Source: Pseudomonadota bacterium
Lineage (GTDB): Bacteria > Pseudomonadota > Gammaproteobacteria > Acidiferrobacterales > Acidiferrobacteraceae
Assembly: GCA_021777535.1 (NCBI GenBank)
Contig: JAJYDN010000017.1
Span: 1-47,813, forward strand
Length of the DNA stretch: 47,813 bases
Direction of reading: 5' to 3'
Shown: one piece after another, positions 1-11,081 of the stretch
How positions within the stretch are numbered: the stretch's first letter is position 1
Layout of the letters: every line of letters starts with the position of its first letter
Translations under genes and position numbers: made by a program
Notes under the pieces: model-generated
Told to the model about the DNA's origin: nothing
The model's database searches: none
What the model saw: only the letters and a program-made list of their open reading frames with translations

Positions 1-303
1 CGCACTGGCCCGCCATGGCGGAACACAAAGCATGCGCGTCCAGCCCGGCGACACGCTCTATGGGATCGCCCAGCAATATGGCGTCAGCGTCGGAAGCCTC
101 ATGGCCTCCAATCATCTGGGTAGTTCGATGCTCAATGTCGGCCAGGTGTTGCGGATTCCGGGTGGCCAGGCGGGCGGCGGCGTCACCGTCGCACTGGCCC
201 GCCATGGCGGAACACAAAGCATGCGCGTCCAGCCCGGCGACACGCTCTATGGGATCGCCCAGCAATATGGCGTCAGCGTCGGAAGCCTCATGGCCTCCAA
301 TCA
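1..303 (+). repeat. Perfect 114-bp direct repeat, period 189 bp, inside the LysM gene
   Basis: Bases 1-114 and 190-303 are identical, third codon positions included. Identity stops abruptly after the codons for ASN, and the following 75 bases of each unit are clearly different. The 189-bp period equals 63 codons, so frame is kept. The left copy may extend beyond the window. This indicates recent unequal exchange or gene conversion between LysM units. Confidence 0.9.
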
Positions 304-586
304 CCTTTCCAGCCCCCTCCTCCACATTGGCGAAGTACTCCGGGTGCCCGGTCGCGTAGGTCTCGCGCTCGCCAGCAGCAACCGGAGTCGCGTACGGATC
401 GTGCACCGCGTCCGTCCCGGCGAAACCCTCTGGAGCATCGCCCAACGCTATCGCGTCTATGTCAGTCAGCTCGAGCACTGGAACGCCAATGTCCGTGGTA
501 TACTGCACCTTGGTCAACGCATCCTTATCTGGGAACCTCCATCCATGGTTGCGACAGCGGAAGCTGCAAATAGAGTCTCCGAATAG
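2..586 (+). CDS. LysM-repeat cell-wall binding protein, 3' end (likely C-terminus of a MltD-type lytic transglycosylase)
   Basis: The reading frame is open from the left window edge to a TAG at 584-586, so the start lies outside. The visible part carries three LysM modules, which bind the glycan strands of peptidoglycan. Two are near-identical (each with the core [20 protein letters not shown]) and the third is more diverged ([15 protein letters not shown]), with a short basic linker in between. No catalytic domain is visible. In many gammaproteobacteria a MltD-like murein transglycosylase with C-terminal LysM repeats lies just before fabI, so that is the likeliest identity, but it is inferred from the order of genes. 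The first ATG in the window (32) sits inside a LysM motif and is not a credible start. Its first two modules share a perfect DNA repeat, described separately. Confidence 0.8.
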   Translation, partial: ALARHGGTQSMRVQPGDTLYGIAQQYGVSVGSLMASNHLGSSMLNVGQVLRIPGGQAGGGVTVALARHGGTQSMRVQPGDTLYGIAQQYGVSVGSLMASNHLSSPLLHIGEVLRVPGRVGLALASSNRSRVRIVHRVRPGETLWSIAQRYRVYVSQLEHWNANVRGILHLGQRILIWEPPSMVATAEAANRVSE

Positions 587-654
587 CACATAAACCTCGC
601 CTCGCGTTACCATTTGGATTGCAAAAGCCGTTAGTGCTTGAAAGGGGACATGTC

Positions 655-1446
655 ATGGGATTTTTGACAGGGAAGAAGGCACTGGTTCTAGGTGCCCTCA
701 ACGAGCGTTCGATTGCCTGGGGTGTGGCGCAAGCCATGCATCGCGAGGGCGCCGAGATCGCTTACACATATCAAAATGAAAAAATCTTAAGCCGCATCCA
801 GAATCTGGCGGCGCAGACCGGCAGCAGCATACTGTTGCCCTGCGACGTCGGGCGCGACGAGGAGATAGACAAAACCTTCTCCACCCTTCGGCAGCACTGG
901 ACGGATGGCCTCGACATCCTTGTTCACTCGGTCGCCTTCGCACCCAAAGAACAGCTCGAGGGGGATTTTCTCGATTCCATTACCCGCGAGGGTTTCCTCG
1001 AAGCCCACAACATCAGCTCCTATAGTCTGGCCGCCGTCACCAAGGCCGCCAAACCCATGCTCATGGCGCGCCAGGGCTCCGTGCTGACGATGTCGTATCT
1101 CGGGGCCGTCCGCGTCATACCGCACTACAATGTCATGGGTTTGGCGAAAGCGAGTCTTGAAGCCAATGTCCGCTACCTCGCGCAAAGCCTGGGGGCCCAT
1201 AACATACGGGTAAACGGCATATCCGCCGGTCCGATCAAGACCCTTGCGGCAGCCGGTATCAGTGACCTGCGCAAGATGCTGGATTATTACGAAAACAGTG
1301 CGCCACTGCGCCGAGGCGTCACGATCGAGGAAGTGGGAAATGCGGCGGCGTTCCTTGCCTCCGACCTCGCGTCAGGCATTACGGGTGAGATCCTGTATGT
1401 CGATTGCGGTTACCACATCGTGGGCATGCCCAACGCGGCCGTCTAG
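655..1446 (+). CDS. fabI: Enoyl-[acyl-carrier-protein] reductase (NADH), FabI
   Basis: FabI performs the last reduction of each fatty-acid elongation cycle in the cytoplasm, converting enoyl-ACP to acyl-ACP with NADH. The 263-residue product matches the usual length of about 262. The N-terminal nucleotide-binding segment [16 protein letters not shown] is typical of the FabI branch of short-chain dehydrogenases. The catalytic set is present as Tyr148, Tyr158 and Lys165 (SYLGA and YNVMGLAK), two positions beyond the E. coli numbering. I chose ATG 655 over an in-frame TTG at 619 because an AAAGGGG ribosome binding site lies about 7 nt upstream and the protein then begins MGFLTGKK as in the family. 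It converges with ppiD across 88 nt in which I see GC-rich palindromes (CCCCGCGGGG) but no T-tailed terminator. Confidence 0.96.
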   Translation: MGFLTGKKALVLGALNERSIAWGVAQAMHREGAEIAYTYQNEKILSRIQNLAAQTGSSILLPCDVGRDEEIDKTFSTLRQHWTDGLDILVHSVAFAPKEQLEGDFLDSITREGFLEAHNISSYSLAAVTKAAKPMLMARQGSVLTMSYLGAVRVIPHYNVMGLAKASLEANVRYLAQSLGAHNIRVNGISAGPIKTLAAAGISDLRKMLDYYENSAPLRRGVTIEEVGNAAAFLASDLASGITGEILYVDCGYHIVGMPNAAV

Positions 1447-1534
1447 GCCGCCTGCCGTCCACCTCTCCCCGCGGGATCCGCCAACAAACACGGAACCCCC
1501 GCGGGGATCCCTTCCCGCCGTTCCCCCCCCGGCT

Positions 1535-3445
1535 TTACAGCTGCCCTAGATTCAGGTGGACGTCCGCACGGGCGTGCAACGTCTTCATATAGGCCAGGTA
1601 GGCGTCGATACCGGAGGCGTTGCTCAAGAGGCTGGTCGTCCTTGCCGTGAGATTCGGATGCGCGGCCGCGTTTCCGAGCGTAACGGATTTCACCACAAAA
1701 ACGGCCACCCGCCCGCCAGAAAGCGCCACACTCTCCGCGACCGGCTTTTGGGTCACAGGTGATGCAAAGATCGCTTCGCGCAACATCGCGGAAACCTTCG
1801 TCGTCTTCACGTCAAGCGGCGATGGCTCCTTTGTCGCGAGCCGCAGCCTTTGGGCTGCACGGGCAAATTGCGTCCCCTTGTCTACCGCCTGCACAAGCTG
1901 CGCAGCCACCTCTCTGGCCCGGGCGCGCGCCTGCTTTGCCCGTATCATGCCCGTAATCTGCCCGCGTACGGCCGCAAGCGGCTTGCTCCGCGACTTTTTC
2001 CGCCCCACCACATGCGCTACCAGGATGGCATTCTCGCCCACGGGAATCGCGTGCGTGTTGCGCTGACCCGCCAGCACCTTGGGCGCGAATACCGCCTGCA
2101 CCACCTTCGGCAACCCCGCCACTCCGGTGCCGCCTGCGCGGGTAAACCAGCCACTTTGATGAACAGTGAGTCCGACCGCTTTTGCCGCCCGCAGGAGGCT
2201 ATGGGGATGCTCATACGCCTCGTTGCGCAGCCGCTGCGACAGCCGGTAGAGACGGTGCCGCGCCCGTTCCTGCAGCACCATGCGGACCAGCGCGGGACGG
2301 GCTTTCCGGAAGCTCGTCCGCACGGCCTGATGGATGGCATAGACCTTCAACAGATGAAATCCGGACTGTCCCCGTACCGGCAAGCTCATGCCGCCCACCG
2401 GCAACGCAAACAAAGCCTTCGCAACCGGCTTCGACAGATCGCGACGGCCGACATAGCCAAGCCGCCCGCCCTGGGCCGCCGTGCTGGTGTCCTGTGAGTA
2501 CTGGCGCGCCATCGCCGCAAACGAAGCACCATGCAGGATGCGCGTGCGCACTGCCATCAGTTTCGCATAGGCCGCCGCGACCTGTGCACCGCTCGGGTGC
2601 GCGGGCAATGCGATCAGAATATGCGCCGCGAGGCGCTCCTGCGGATGCGTAAACTGGGCGATGTGCGCGGCATAGGCGCGCTTTAGCGTACTGACGGCAA
2701 TGGCCTTTCCATTCATGTGGCGGGAAATGGCCTCCGGCGACAGCAGGATATAGTCGACGCGCACCTGTTGCGGCAACCGGAAATCACCGAGGTGTTTTGC
2801 GTAAAACTGGGCCACTTGCGCAGGCGTCACGGCGACACGGGCTGCGTACGCGGCCGGCGAGACGACCGCATAGGCAACAGTACGCCGCTGCGCCAGCAGG
2901 GCAATGGCGCGCTCCGCCATCTGATGCGGCACGAAGGTGCTTGCGAGCAGTCCCACCTTTACTTCGTTTATGAGCGTAAGATCCCGGACGCGCTGCTCGA
3001 AACGGGCCGGAGTCATACCCTGTTCCTGCAAGAGTTGCTGGTAGCGTGCCTCGTTAAACGTCCCCTTGACGCGAAACGCCGGCACATGGCGGATCTCTTC
3101 GGCGAGTGTGACGGGGCTTATCGAGAACCCCGCGCGCTCGGCATCCCGCAGCAACAGCGTCTTGTTGACAAGGCCCGTGAGCACCGCTTTCTTGAAGGTC
3201 ATGCTGCTCAGTGCGGCGGGATTCAGTTCCTTGCCGTAGGCAGCCGCCATCACGGCGCGCTGTTCACTCAGGTTCTGCTCGAATTGAGCACGTGTGATGC
3301 GCAGGCCGTGACCCCGGGCCACATAGGTCGCCGAGGCCCCGTCAAAGTAGGAACTGACACCCCAGAGGGCAAACGGTACGACAAGCACGATCAGGAGGGC
3401 CGCTCCGATCAGGCCCTGGGTCTTGTCACGTAAGGCATTTAGCAT
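1535..3445 (-). CDS. ppiD: Periplasmic SurA/PpiD-type peptidyl-prolyl isomerase chaperone
   Basis: PpiD is an inner-membrane-anchored periplasmic chaperone that helps newly exported proteins fold near the Sec translocon. The 636-residue protein starts with a short cytoplasmic N-terminus and one membrane segment (about residues 12-30, LIGAALLIVLVVPFALWGV). A SurA_N-like helical region follows. A parvulin domain lies at about residues 260-370, recognisable from AAHILIALP, GGRLGYVGRRDL and the closing SGFHLLKV. The length is close to that of E. coli PpiD (623). The neighbours agree: lon-hupB-ppiD is the classical gammaproteobacterial order, here with two tRNA genes inserted. The start ATG follows an AAGGAGG about 12 nt upstream. 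Whether the parvulin domain is catalytically active cannot be judged; in E. coli PpiD it is reported to be largely inactive. Confidence 0.93.
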   Translation of the reverse strand: MLNALRDKTQGLIGAALLIVLVVPFALWGVSSYFDGASATYVARGHGLRITRAQFEQNLSEQRAVMAAAYGKELNPAALSSMTFKKAVLTGLVNKTLLLRDAERAGFSISPVTLAEEIRHVPAFRVKGTFNEARYQQLLQEQGMTPARFEQRVRDLTLINEVKVGLLASTFVPHQMAERAIALLAQRRTVAYAVVSPAAYAARVAVTPAQVAQFYAKHLGDFRLPQQVRVDYILLSPEAISRHMNGKAIAVSTLKRAYAAHIAQFTHPQERLAAHILIALPAHPSGAQVAAAYAKLMAVRTRILHGASFAAMARQYSQDTSTAAQGGRLGYVGRRDLSKPVAKALFALPVGGMSLPVRGQSGFHLLKVYAIHQAVRTSFRKARPALVRMVLQERARHRLYRLSQRLRNEAYEHPHSLLRAAKAVGLTVHQSGWFTRAGGTGVAGLPKVVQAVFAPKVLAGQRNTHAIPVGENAILVAHVVGRKKSRSKPLAAVRGQITGMIRAKQARARAREVAAQLVQAVDKGTQFARAAQRLRLATKEPSPLDVKTTKVSAMLREAIFASPVTQKPVAESVALSGGRVAVFVVKSVTLGNAAAHPNLTARTTSLLSNASGIDAYLAYMKTLHARADVHLNLGQL

Positions 3446-3484
3446 GAAACGACAGGCCTCCTTCCGATGCCCGTCTTGGAGAAA

Positions 3485-3561
3485 TGGCGGAGTGGACGGG
3501 ACTCGAACCCGCGACCCCCGGCGTGACAGGCCGGTATTCTAACCAACTGAACTACCACTCC
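3485..3561 (-). tRNA. tRNA-Asp (GUC)
   Basis: The minus strand folds into a full cloverleaf of 77 nt including an encoded CCA end. The acceptor stem is GGAGTGG/CCACTCC, the anticodon loop CTGTCAC reads GUC, and the T arm is GCGGGTTCGAGTCCCGT. It differs from E. coli tRNA-Asp at only a few positions. It lies 14 nt downstream of tRNA-Val and ahead of ppiD on the same strand. Confidence 0.97.
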
Positions 3562-3575
3562 GAACACAGCTTTTA

Positions 3576-3651
3576 TGGTGGGTGCTGAGGGGTTCGAACC
3601 CCCGACATTCGCCTTGTAAGGGCGACGCTCTACCAACTGAGCTAAGCACCC
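3576..3651 (-). tRNA. tRNA-Val (UAC)
   Basis: A 76-nt cloverleaf with encoded CCA on the minus strand. The acceptor stem is GGGTGCT/AGCACCC, the D arm is AGCTCAGTTGGTAGAGC, the anticodon loop CTTACAA reads UAC, and the T arm is GGGGGTTCGAACCCC. It lies between hupB (33 nt upstream) and tRNA-Asp. The pair may be cotranscribed with hupB, since I see no clear separate promoter. Confidence 0.97.
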
Positions 3652-3683
3652 GGACAACGGCGGGTCTCCCCACCCGAGGGCCG

Positions 3684-3956
3684 CTAATTTACGGCATCCT
3701 TGAGACCTTTACCAGCCTTGAACCGAGGGTTGCGGGATGCGGCGATGTCGATGGTCTCCCCGGTACGCGGATTGCGTCCGCTACGGGCCGCCCGCTCGCC
3801 CACCGAGAACGTGCCAAAGCCCACCAGATTGATCGTCTGTCCATCCCGCAGGGCATCCGTAATACTGTCGAACACCGCGTCCACTGCGCGCGCTGCCTGG
3901 GCCTTCGTCAATTCGGCGGTCTCCATGACCTTTTCGATCAGTTCTGATTTATTCAC
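3684..3956 (-). CDS. hupB: DNA-binding protein HU, beta-type
   Basis: HU is a small dimeric nucleoid protein that bends DNA without sequence specificity. The 90-residue length is exactly typical. The family signature runs through [21 protein letters not shown] near residues 46-66, ending with the DNA-intercalating arm around RNPRTG. The N-terminus [10 protein letters not shown] is standard. The start is GTG at 3956, supported by the purine-rich site AGGGGGAGATA just before it. The gene follows lon after 104 nt, and that gap holds a near-consensus sigma70 promoter, so HU can be expressed independently of lon. Confidence 0.97.
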   Translation of the reverse strand: MNKSELIEKVMETAELTKAQAARAVDAVFDSITDALRDGQTINLVGFGTFSVGERAARSGRNPRTGETIDIAASRNPRFKAGKGLKDAVN

Positions 3957-4018
3957 TATCTCCCCCTTCGAATGTTCCCGGCCCGACTGATCTCCGACCA
4001 GTCTCGTGGCAGAGAGCC

Positions 4019-4048
4019 GTTATACAAGCGGCCCCCTACCACTGTCAA
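4019..4048 (-). promoter_or_regulatory. Sigma70-type promoter of hupB
   Basis: On the minus strand a perfect -35 hexamer TTGACA (4048-4043) is followed after 18 nt by TATAAC (4024-4019), a 5/6 match to the -10 box. The predicted transcription start is near 4012, leaving about a 55-nt leader before the GTG of hupB. The -35 lies only 13 nt beyond the lon stop codon. Confidence 0.7.
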
Positions 4049-4060
4049 GGCAAGGCCCCC

Positions 4061-6475
4061 TCAGTGCGTTGTTATGAGCTTCGCGCCGGTCTCGCTTTCG
4101 CGTGGCTTGACCTTCTCACCCTCCACTTCGAGCGGCTTTGGCATCCGCTCAAGCGCCACTTCGAGCACCTGATCCATCCACCGCAAGGGCCGGATGTTCA
4201 GCGATTCGAGGATGTTTTTCGGGATCTCGACCAGATCCTTGCGATTCTCCTCAGGGATGATGACCGTCTTGATGCCACCGCGGTGCGCGGCAAGGAGCTT
4301 TTCCTTCAGTCCGCCGATCGGCAAAACCTCACCGCGCAGCGTAATCTCACCGGTCATCGCCACGTCCGCCCGCACCGGAATCCCCGTGAGCGCCGACACC
4401 ATGGCGGTACACATCCCGATGCCCGCGCTGGGACCATCCTTCGGTGTCGCTCCTTCCGGCACATGCACGTGAAAATCGTGCTTCTGGTAAAAATCCTCCG
4501 GCAAGCCGAGCGAGGCTGCCCGCGAACGCACCACACTCATCGCCGCCTGAATGGATTCCTGCATGACATCCCCGAGCTTGCCGGTGATCGTCAGCTTGCC
4601 CTTACCAGGCAGCAGCGCGCTTTCGATCGTCAGCAGCTCGCCACCTACCTCGGTCCACGCAAGACCCGTGACCTGGCCGACCTGGTTGGTCTTTTCCGCC
4701 ATTCCATAACGGAAGTGCCGCACCCCGAGATAGTGGTCAAGATTGTCCGGCTCCACCATGGCGTGCTTGCGCGTCTTGTCGAGGAGGAGTTCACGGGCCA
4801 CCTTGCGGCAAATTTTCGCAACCTCGCGCTCGAGGTTGCGCACGCCGGCTTCCCGCGTGTAGTAACGCACGATGTCGCGGATCGCCGCCTCCGACAAATC
4901 GAGCTCGTCTTCGCGCAATCCGTTGCTCTGCTTTTGTTTGGCCACCAGATACTTCATGGCGATGTTGATCTTCTCGTCTTCGGTGTAACCCGACAGGCGG
5001 ATGACCTCCATGCGGTCAAGGAGCGGGCCCGGAATGTTCAGACTGTTCGATGTGGCAATGAACATCACATCCGACAGGTCGTAATCGACCTCGAGATAAT
5101 GATCATTGAAGGCATGGTTCTGTTCCGGATCCAGCACCTCGAGCAGCGCTGACGACGGGTCGCCACGGAAATCCATGGCCATCTTGTCGACCTCGTCCAA
5201 CATGAACAGCGGGTTGCGCGTCTTTGCCTTGGCCATGTTCTGGATGATCTTGCCGGGCAGCGAGCCGATATAAGTCCGCCGATGGCCACGGATCTCCGCC
5301 TCGTCACGAACGCCGCCAAGCGACATGCGGATGAACTTGCGGTTGGTCGCCCGCGCAATCGACTGCCCAAGCGAAGTCTTGCCCACGCCAGGCGGCCCCA
5401 CGAGACACAGGATGGGCCCCTTCACTTTGTTTACACGTTGCTGGACGGCGAGATACTCAAGGATGCGCTCCTTGACCTTCTCCAGCCCGTAATGATCGCT
5501 TTCCAGGATCTGCTCGGCCGCGGCGAGATCCTTGCGGATAAGGCTGCGCTTCTTCCACGGCACTGCGACAAGCCAGTCGATGTAGTTGCGCACGACGGTC
5601 GCTTCCGCAGCCATCGGCGACATCATCTTGAGCTTGTTCAGCTCCGCCAGCGCCTTCTCGCGTGCCTCCTTGGGCATGCCGGCCTTCTTGATCTTCTGGG
5701 CGAGCTCTTCGGTCTCGCTCGGCGTCTCCTCGAGATCACCGAGCTCCTTCTGGATTGCCTTCATCTGCTCGTTCAGGTAGTACTCACGCTGGCTCTTCTC
5801 CATCTGCCGCTTGACGCGCCCGCGGATGCGCTTTTCCACCTGCAAGAGATCGATCTCCGCCTCCATGACACCCAAAATGTGCTCGAGGCGGTCCCGGACA
5901 TTCAGCATCTCGAGAATCTGCTGCTTCTCATCGATCTTCAGGCTGAGATGTGCGGTTACCGTATCTGCCAGACGACCTCCATCATCTATGCCCGCAAGCG
6001 ACGTGAGGATCTCCGGCGGGATCTTCATGTTGAGCTTCACGTACTGGTCGAATTCGTTCAGGACGGAACGCATGAGGGCCTCTCCCTCCTTGTCATTCAG
6101 CCCCTCCGCCTCCAGCTTGCGGACCTCCGCCGCAAAATACTCGTCCGTCTCCATGAACTGGTCGACGACTGCGCGCTGCTCACCCTCGACCAGCACCTTG
6201 ACGGTACCGTCCGGAAGCTTCAACAGCTGCAGGATGTTTGCGATCGTCCCGATCCGATGAATATCCTCCGGCACGGGATCATCGTCCGAGGCGCTCTTCT
6301 GAGCGACCAACATGATCTGTTTTCCGCCCTCCATGGCGTTTTCGAGGGCCTTGATCGACTTTTTTCGGCCCACGAACAGCGGGATGACCATATGCGGAAA
6401 CACAACTACGTCCCGCAAAGGCAGAACCGGCAGGGTGAACGGGCTCGTCGCCTCGATTAAGCGCTCTTCAGTCAT
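4061..6475 (-). CDS. lon: ATP-dependent protease Lon (La)
   Basis: Lon is a cytoplasmic hexameric AAA+ protease that degrades misfolded and some regulatory proteins. All three parts are present in 804 residues. The N-terminal substrate-binding domain begins at [18 protein letters not shown]. The AAA+ module has Walker [10 protein letters not shown] (about residue 359) and Walker [12 protein letters not shown]. The C-terminal serine protease domain has catalytic Ser683 in KDGPSAGIG and the catalytic lysine in the segment [10 protein letters not shown], about 4 positions offset from E. coli. The tail of about 20 residues after PLEVEGEK is a little longer than usual and charged. It is flanked by clpX upstream and hupB downstream, as in most relatives. 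A 7-bp hairpin precedes the start, listed separately; I did not find a convincing heat-shock promoter. Confidence 0.97.
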   Translation of the reverse strand: MTEERLIEATSPFTLPVLPLRDVVVFPHMVIPLFVGRKKSIKALENAMEGGKQIMLVAQKSASDDDPVPEDIHRIGTIANILQLLKLPDGTVKVLVEGEQRAVVDQFMETDEYFAAEVRKLEAEGLNDKEGEALMRSVLNEFDQYVKLNMKIPPEILTSLAGIDDGGRLADTVTAHLSLKIDEKQQILEMLNVRDRLEHILGVMEAEIDLLQVEKRIRGRVKRQMEKSQREYYLNEQMKAIQKELGDLEETPSETEELAQKIKKAGMPKEAREKALAELNKLKMMSPMAAEATVVRNYIDWLVAVPWKKRSLIRKDLAAAEQILESDHYGLEKVKERILEYLAVQQRVNKVKGPILCLVGPPGVGKTSLGQSIARATNRKFIRMSLGGVRDEAEIRGHRRTYIGSLPGKIIQNMAKAKTRNPLFMLDEVDKMAMDFRGDPSSALLEVLDPEQNHAFNDHYLEVDYDLSDVMFIATSNSLNIPGPLLDRMEVIRLSGYTEDEKINIAMKYLVAKQKQSNGLREDELDLSEAAIRDIVRYYTREAGVRNLEREVAKICRKVARELLLDKTRKHAMVEPDNLDHYLGVRHFRYGMAEKTNQVGQVTGLAWTEVGGELLTIESALLPGKGKLTITGKLGDVMQESIQAAMSVVRSRAASLGLPEDFYQKHDFHVHVPEGATPKDGPSAGIGMCTAMVSALTGIPVRADVAMTGEITLRGEVLPIGGLKEKLLAAHRGGIKTVIIPEENRKDLVEIPKNILESLNIRPLRWMDQVLEVALERMPKPLEVEGEKVKPRESETGAKLITTH

Positions 6476-6487
6476 GAGAACCTCGTG

Positions 6488-6503
6488 TGGCGGAAATCCG
6501 CCA
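6488..6503 (-). promoter_or_regulatory. Small perfect inverted repeat just upstream of lon
   Basis: The sequence TGGCGGAAATCCGCCA forms 7-bp arms around a 2-nt centre, ending 13 nt before the lon start codon and next to the likely ribosome binding site GAGG. With so short a loop it is more plausible as a protein-binding palindrome or a weak leader structure than as a stable hairpin. Its function is unknown. Confidence 0.35.
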
Positions 6504-6640
6504 AGATGAAGCCTGAGCCGCAGCCCAGGCGCATACCGATTATGGGCCCGCGAGGCCGGAAATCAAGACCGGCGTGGCAACCGGAGACACGGGCCTCCGG
6601 GGGGGCTTTGCTGCCTGTCGTCGGGTGGGGGGGTGGGCGC

Positions 6641-7933
<1,293 letters not shown>

Positions 7934-8002
7934 TGCGAAACCTCACTGATAGAACCTCTCTCACTCGGCAGTCACTACATAATAACAGCCTAGCATATCC
8001 CC

Positions 8003-8626
8003 CTATTTACGCTTGTCGATGACCGCGTCAATCAGACCGTAAGCTTGTGCCTCATGGCCTTCCATGAAGTTATCGCGCTCCGTGTCCTGCTCGATCCTCT
8101 TGATGTCCTGTCCCGTATGTTTGACTAGGATCTGATTCAATCGTTCGCGAACACGCAGGATCTCCCGCGCCTGGATGTCGATGTCGGTCGCCTGTCCCTG
8201 AAAACCGCCGGAAGGCTGATGCACCATCATCCGTGCGTGCGGCAGGGCGTAACGCTTGCCCTTGGTGCCACCCGCCAGGATCACCGCACCCATGCTGGCC
8301 GCCTGCCCGATACAGACTGTACTCACATCGGGCTTGATGAACTGCATTGTATCGTATATGGCAAGCCCAGCCGTCACGACCCCACCAGGCGAGTTGATAT
8401 AGACGTGAATGTCCTTGTCCGGATTTTCCGACTCCAGGAAGAGCAGTTGGGCCACGATGAGGTTCGCCATGTGGTCCTCGACCGGGCCCACCAGAAAGAT
8501 CACGCGCTCTTTGAGCATCCGTGAGTAGATGTCGTACGCGCGCTCCCCACGGCCGGTGGTTTCGATGACCATCGGCACGAGCCCCAAAGCCTGTGGCGCC
8601 AGATCCATGCTGCCTCTCATTGTCAT
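8003..8626 (-). CDS. clpP: ATP-dependent Clp protease proteolytic subunit ClpP
   Basis: ClpP forms the 14-subunit barrel peptidase that works with ClpX. The 207-residue length and even the numbering match the E. coli precursor: Ser111 (GQAASMGA), His136 (MMVHQPSGG) and Asp185 (DTERDNFM). The first residues before about A13 are expected to be a self-cleaved propeptide. The ATG at 8626 has CAGGGC about 5 nt upstream. It starts 21 nt after the tig stop codon, so tig and clpP are very probably one transcript. Confidence 0.98.
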   Translation of the reverse strand: MTMRGSMDLAPQALGLVPMVIETTGRGERAYDIYSRMLKERVIFLVGPVEDHMANLIVAQLLFLESENPDKDIHVYINSPGGVVTAGLAIYDTMQFIKPDVSTVCIGQAASMGAVILAGGTKGKRYALPHARMMVHQPSGGFQGQATDIDIQAREILRVRERLNQILVKHTGQDIKRIEQDTERDNFMEGHEAQAYGLIDAVIDKRK

Positions 8627-8647
8627 ATATGCCCTGCTGTTCCCCTG

Positions 8648-9937
8648 TTAACCCATCTCCTCAAAACCCATGACCTTGTCTTGCAGGCGCGCTTCCGCCG
8701 CCAGCAATGTCACGACAGCGTCTTCCAGAACCAGTGATTCCGCTTCGGCCAGACGCTCAGGCTGACTGTAATACCACTCCACGAACCGGCCCGGCTCATC
8801 GTAATCGGCAGCCATTTCCTCGACCCGCGCGCGCACCTGCGCCGGCTCCACCTTCAGTTGGCGGCTGCGCGCCACTTCCGACAGGATGATGCCGAGCGCA
8901 ACGCGCTCACCGGCCCGTTCCTGGAAGGCGCTCGTGTCCGCCGGCAACGACCCCGGAGCAACACCCTGCGCGCGCAGCGCCTCGACCGCGTTCTGCCGCA
9001 GGCGCCCGGCTTCGGATTCCACGAGATTCGCCGGAAGATCAAGCGGATTGATCTCGCGCAGCTTGCGGAATATCTGCCCCTTCAAGCTCTCCCGCATGCG
9101 CCGCGCCGCCTCACGATCGAGATTCTGCCGAACCTCGGTGGTCAGCGTCTCGACACCGCCCGCCACACCAAGGGACGCGGCGAACGCCTCATCCAGCGCC
9201 GGCATCACCGGCTCCTCGACCGTCTTGATCGTAATGCTGAACGTCGCCTCGCGGCCGGCCAGATTCGTCACGCCGTAGTCGGCCGGGAAATGCACCGTCG
9301 CCTCCCGCGTCGCACCGGCCTGCGCTCCGCGCAACGCCGCCTCGAAATCTGCCAGCAGCCGCCCGCTCCCGATGACCACCTGATGATCCTGACCGGCACC
9401 GCCTGGAAATTCCTCTCCGCCGGTTCGGCCCACGAAATCGATCGTCACCCGATCCCCATCGGCCGCCGGCCGCGTCACCGCGCTCCAGGTCACCCGCTGT
9501 TTGCGCATGATATCGATGGTGCGCGAAACGTCCTCATCCGTAACCGTGCATACAGGCCGCTCGACTTCGATATCCTTCAAATCGAGACGCACCACTTCCG
9601 GATATACCTCGAAAATCGCCACATACTCCATGTCCTGCCCGCGCACGACGGCCTTGGGCTCTATTGCAGGGCCACCGGCCATCTTCAGGCCCTGCTCGTT
9701 CAGGGCCTCGTAAAAGCTGTCCCGCATCAGATCCTGCGCCACCTCATCGACAATGCGGTCGCCGTACTGCGCCTCGACGATCTTCATCGGCGCCCGGCCG
9801 GGGCGGAATCCAGGAAGCTTGGCCGTGCGCGAGGCGCGCTTCAACCTCTCGCTGAATTCCTGCTCGAATCGGGCCGCCGGTACCGCGACGGTCATGCGGC
9901 GCGAAAGGCCCCCGGTGGCCTCAATGGATACTTGCAT
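8648..9937 (-). CDS. tig: Trigger factor, ribosome-associated chaperone
   Basis: Trigger factor binds the ribosome exit tunnel and shields nascent chains. The 429-residue protein has the three family domains. The N-terminal ribosome-binding domain carries the signature GFRPGRAP near residue 45. An FKBP-type isomerase domain lies at about residues 150-245 (GDRVTIDFVGR, then VIGSGRLL). A long helical C-terminal chaperone arm follows. The reading frame stays open upstream through a tRNA-Leu gene, but ATG 9937 gives the conserved start MQVSIEATGGLSRRM and is the true one. The order tig-clpP-clpX-lon is conserved across proteobacteria. Confidence 0.97.
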   Translation of the reverse strand: MQVSIEATGGLSRRMTVAVPAARFEQEFSERLKRASRTAKLPGFRPGRAPMKIVEAQYGDRIVDEVAQDLMRDSFYEALNEQGLKMAGGPAIEPKAVVRGQDMEYVAIFEVYPEVVRLDLKDIEVERPVCTVTDEDVSRTIDIMRKQRVTWSAVTRPAADGDRVTIDFVGRTGGEEFPGGAGQDHQVVIGSGRLLADFEAALRGAQAGATREATVHFPADYGVTNLAGREATFSITIKTVEEPVMPALDEAFAASLGVAGGVETLTTEVRQNLDREAARRMRESLKGQIFRKLREINPLDLPANLVESEAGRLRQNAVEALRAQGVAPGSLPADTSAFQERAGERVALGIILSEVARSRQLKVEPAQVRARVEEMAADYDEPGRFVEWYYSQPERLAEAESLVLEDAVVTLLAAEARLQDKVMGFEEMG

Positions 9938-10056
9938 GCTGCGTTCTCTGATTAGGGTTGGAAATCGTAATGGATAGATTTCATCATACCGCTTCGGCTG
10001 GACCGGGCCAAGAAGCCTCAGCCGCAGGTACCTCTCCCGGTCCAATAGCGGCAAGC

Positions 10057-10141
<85 letters not shown>

Positions 10142-10197
10142 GCCCCCGTGATAAGGACGGTACCATAAGGGCGGGTAGATGGGCCAGTCTGACGCCG

Positions 10198-11073
10198 CTA
10201 GCGGGTCAGGACCGCGAGCGCCTCCGCATACTTCGCGGAGGTACGCCGCACCACCTCGTCCGGCAGCACCGGACCGGGCGCCTTCTTGTCCCAACCGATA
10301 GACTCGAGGTAGTCGCGGACATACTGTTTGTCGTAGCTTTCAGGGCTTGTCCCCGGCCGGTAACCGGCCTTCGGCCAGAACCGCGACGAATCCGGCGTCA
10401 GCACTTCATCGATCAGAACCAGCGCCCCATCGCCATCCACGCCGAACTCGAATTTCGTGTCGGCGATGATGATGCCGCGACTCAAGGCATAGGTCGCCGC
10501 CTCCTCATAGAGTCGCAGGCTGACGCGGCGCACTTCGGCTGCCCGCTCGGCTCCGAGCAGGCGTTCGATCTCGCCTGCGCGCAACGGCTCATCGTGCTCC
10601 CCGACTGCGGCTTTGGTCGAGGGGGTGAAAAGCGGCTCGGGAAGCGGGGCGGCCTCCACAAGACCCGCTGGCAGCGGTATGCCACTCACCGTTCCCGCCT
10701 GGCGATACTCCTTCCACGCCGAACCCGCCAGATAGCCGCGGACGATGGCCTCGACAGGCAATGGCCGCACCCGCCACACCAGCAGACTGCGGCCGCGGAC
10801 CACCTCGCGCTCCTCCGGCGCCACCACATCTTCGGGCGCCCCATCCGCCAGATGGTTGCGGACGATGGGCGCCATTTTCGCAAACCAGAAACGCGAGAGT
10901 TCCGTCAGGATCCGCCCCTTGCCTGGAATCGGGTTCGGCAGCACGACGTCGAAGGCCGACAGCCGGTCGGTCGCCACCATCAGCAACCGTCCGCCATCGA
11001 CCTCGTAAAGATCCCGCACCTTCCCGCGGTGCACGAGCGGCAGATGCAACCGCGATTCAAACAACGCATCCAT
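10198..11073 (-). CDS. purC: Phosphoribosylaminoimidazole-succinocarboxamide synthase (SAICAR synthetase)
   Basis: PurC joins aspartate to CAIR with ATP in the eighth step of de novo purine synthesis. The 291-residue protein belongs to the longer PurC branch (about 290-300 residues, against about 237 in E. coli). Visible signatures are [11 protein letters not shown] at the N-terminus (nucleotide-binding strand), [13 protein letters not shown], the region [27 protein letters not shown] and [12 protein letters not shown]. It starts 69 nt downstream of htpG on the same strand. The ribosome binding site GGGGAG, 6 nt before ATG 11073, lies in the 3' arm of a GC-rich hairpin, so translation may be controlled. 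Confidence 0.96.
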   Translation of the reverse strand: MDALFESRLHLPLVHRGKVRDLYEVDGGRLLMVATDRLSAFDVVLPNPIPGKGRILTELSRFWFAKMAPIVRNHLADGAPEDVVAPEEREVVRGRSLLVWRVRPLPVEAIVRGYLAGSAWKEYRQAGTVSGIPLPAGLVEAAPLPEPLFTPSTKAAVGEHDEPLRAGEIERLLGAERAAEVRRVSLRLYEEAATYALSRGIIIADTKFEFGVDGDGALVLIDEVLTPDSSRFWPKAGYRPGTSPESYDKQYVRDYLESIGWDKKAPGPVLPDEVVRRTSAKYAEALAVLTR

Positions 11074-11081
11074 GATGAGCT

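Noticed and set aside
1447-1534. Possible bidirectional terminator between fabI and ppiD
   Set aside because: The two GC-rich elements (CCCCGCGGGATCC and CCCCGCGGGGATCC) are direct near-repeats, not one inverted pair, and no T-run follows on either strand.
3439-3657. Minus-strand 72-codon frame over the two tRNA genes
   Set aside because: Its peptide is simply the translated tRNA-Val and tRNA-Asp sequences, a common false gene.
4064-6460. Long open frames antisense to lon (362 and 392 codons)
   Set aside because: They mirror the codon bias of lon in a GC-rich genome, lack ribosome binding sites, and the sense gene is certain. Similar shadows oppose clpX, tig, htpG, ppiD, RND and hpnJ.
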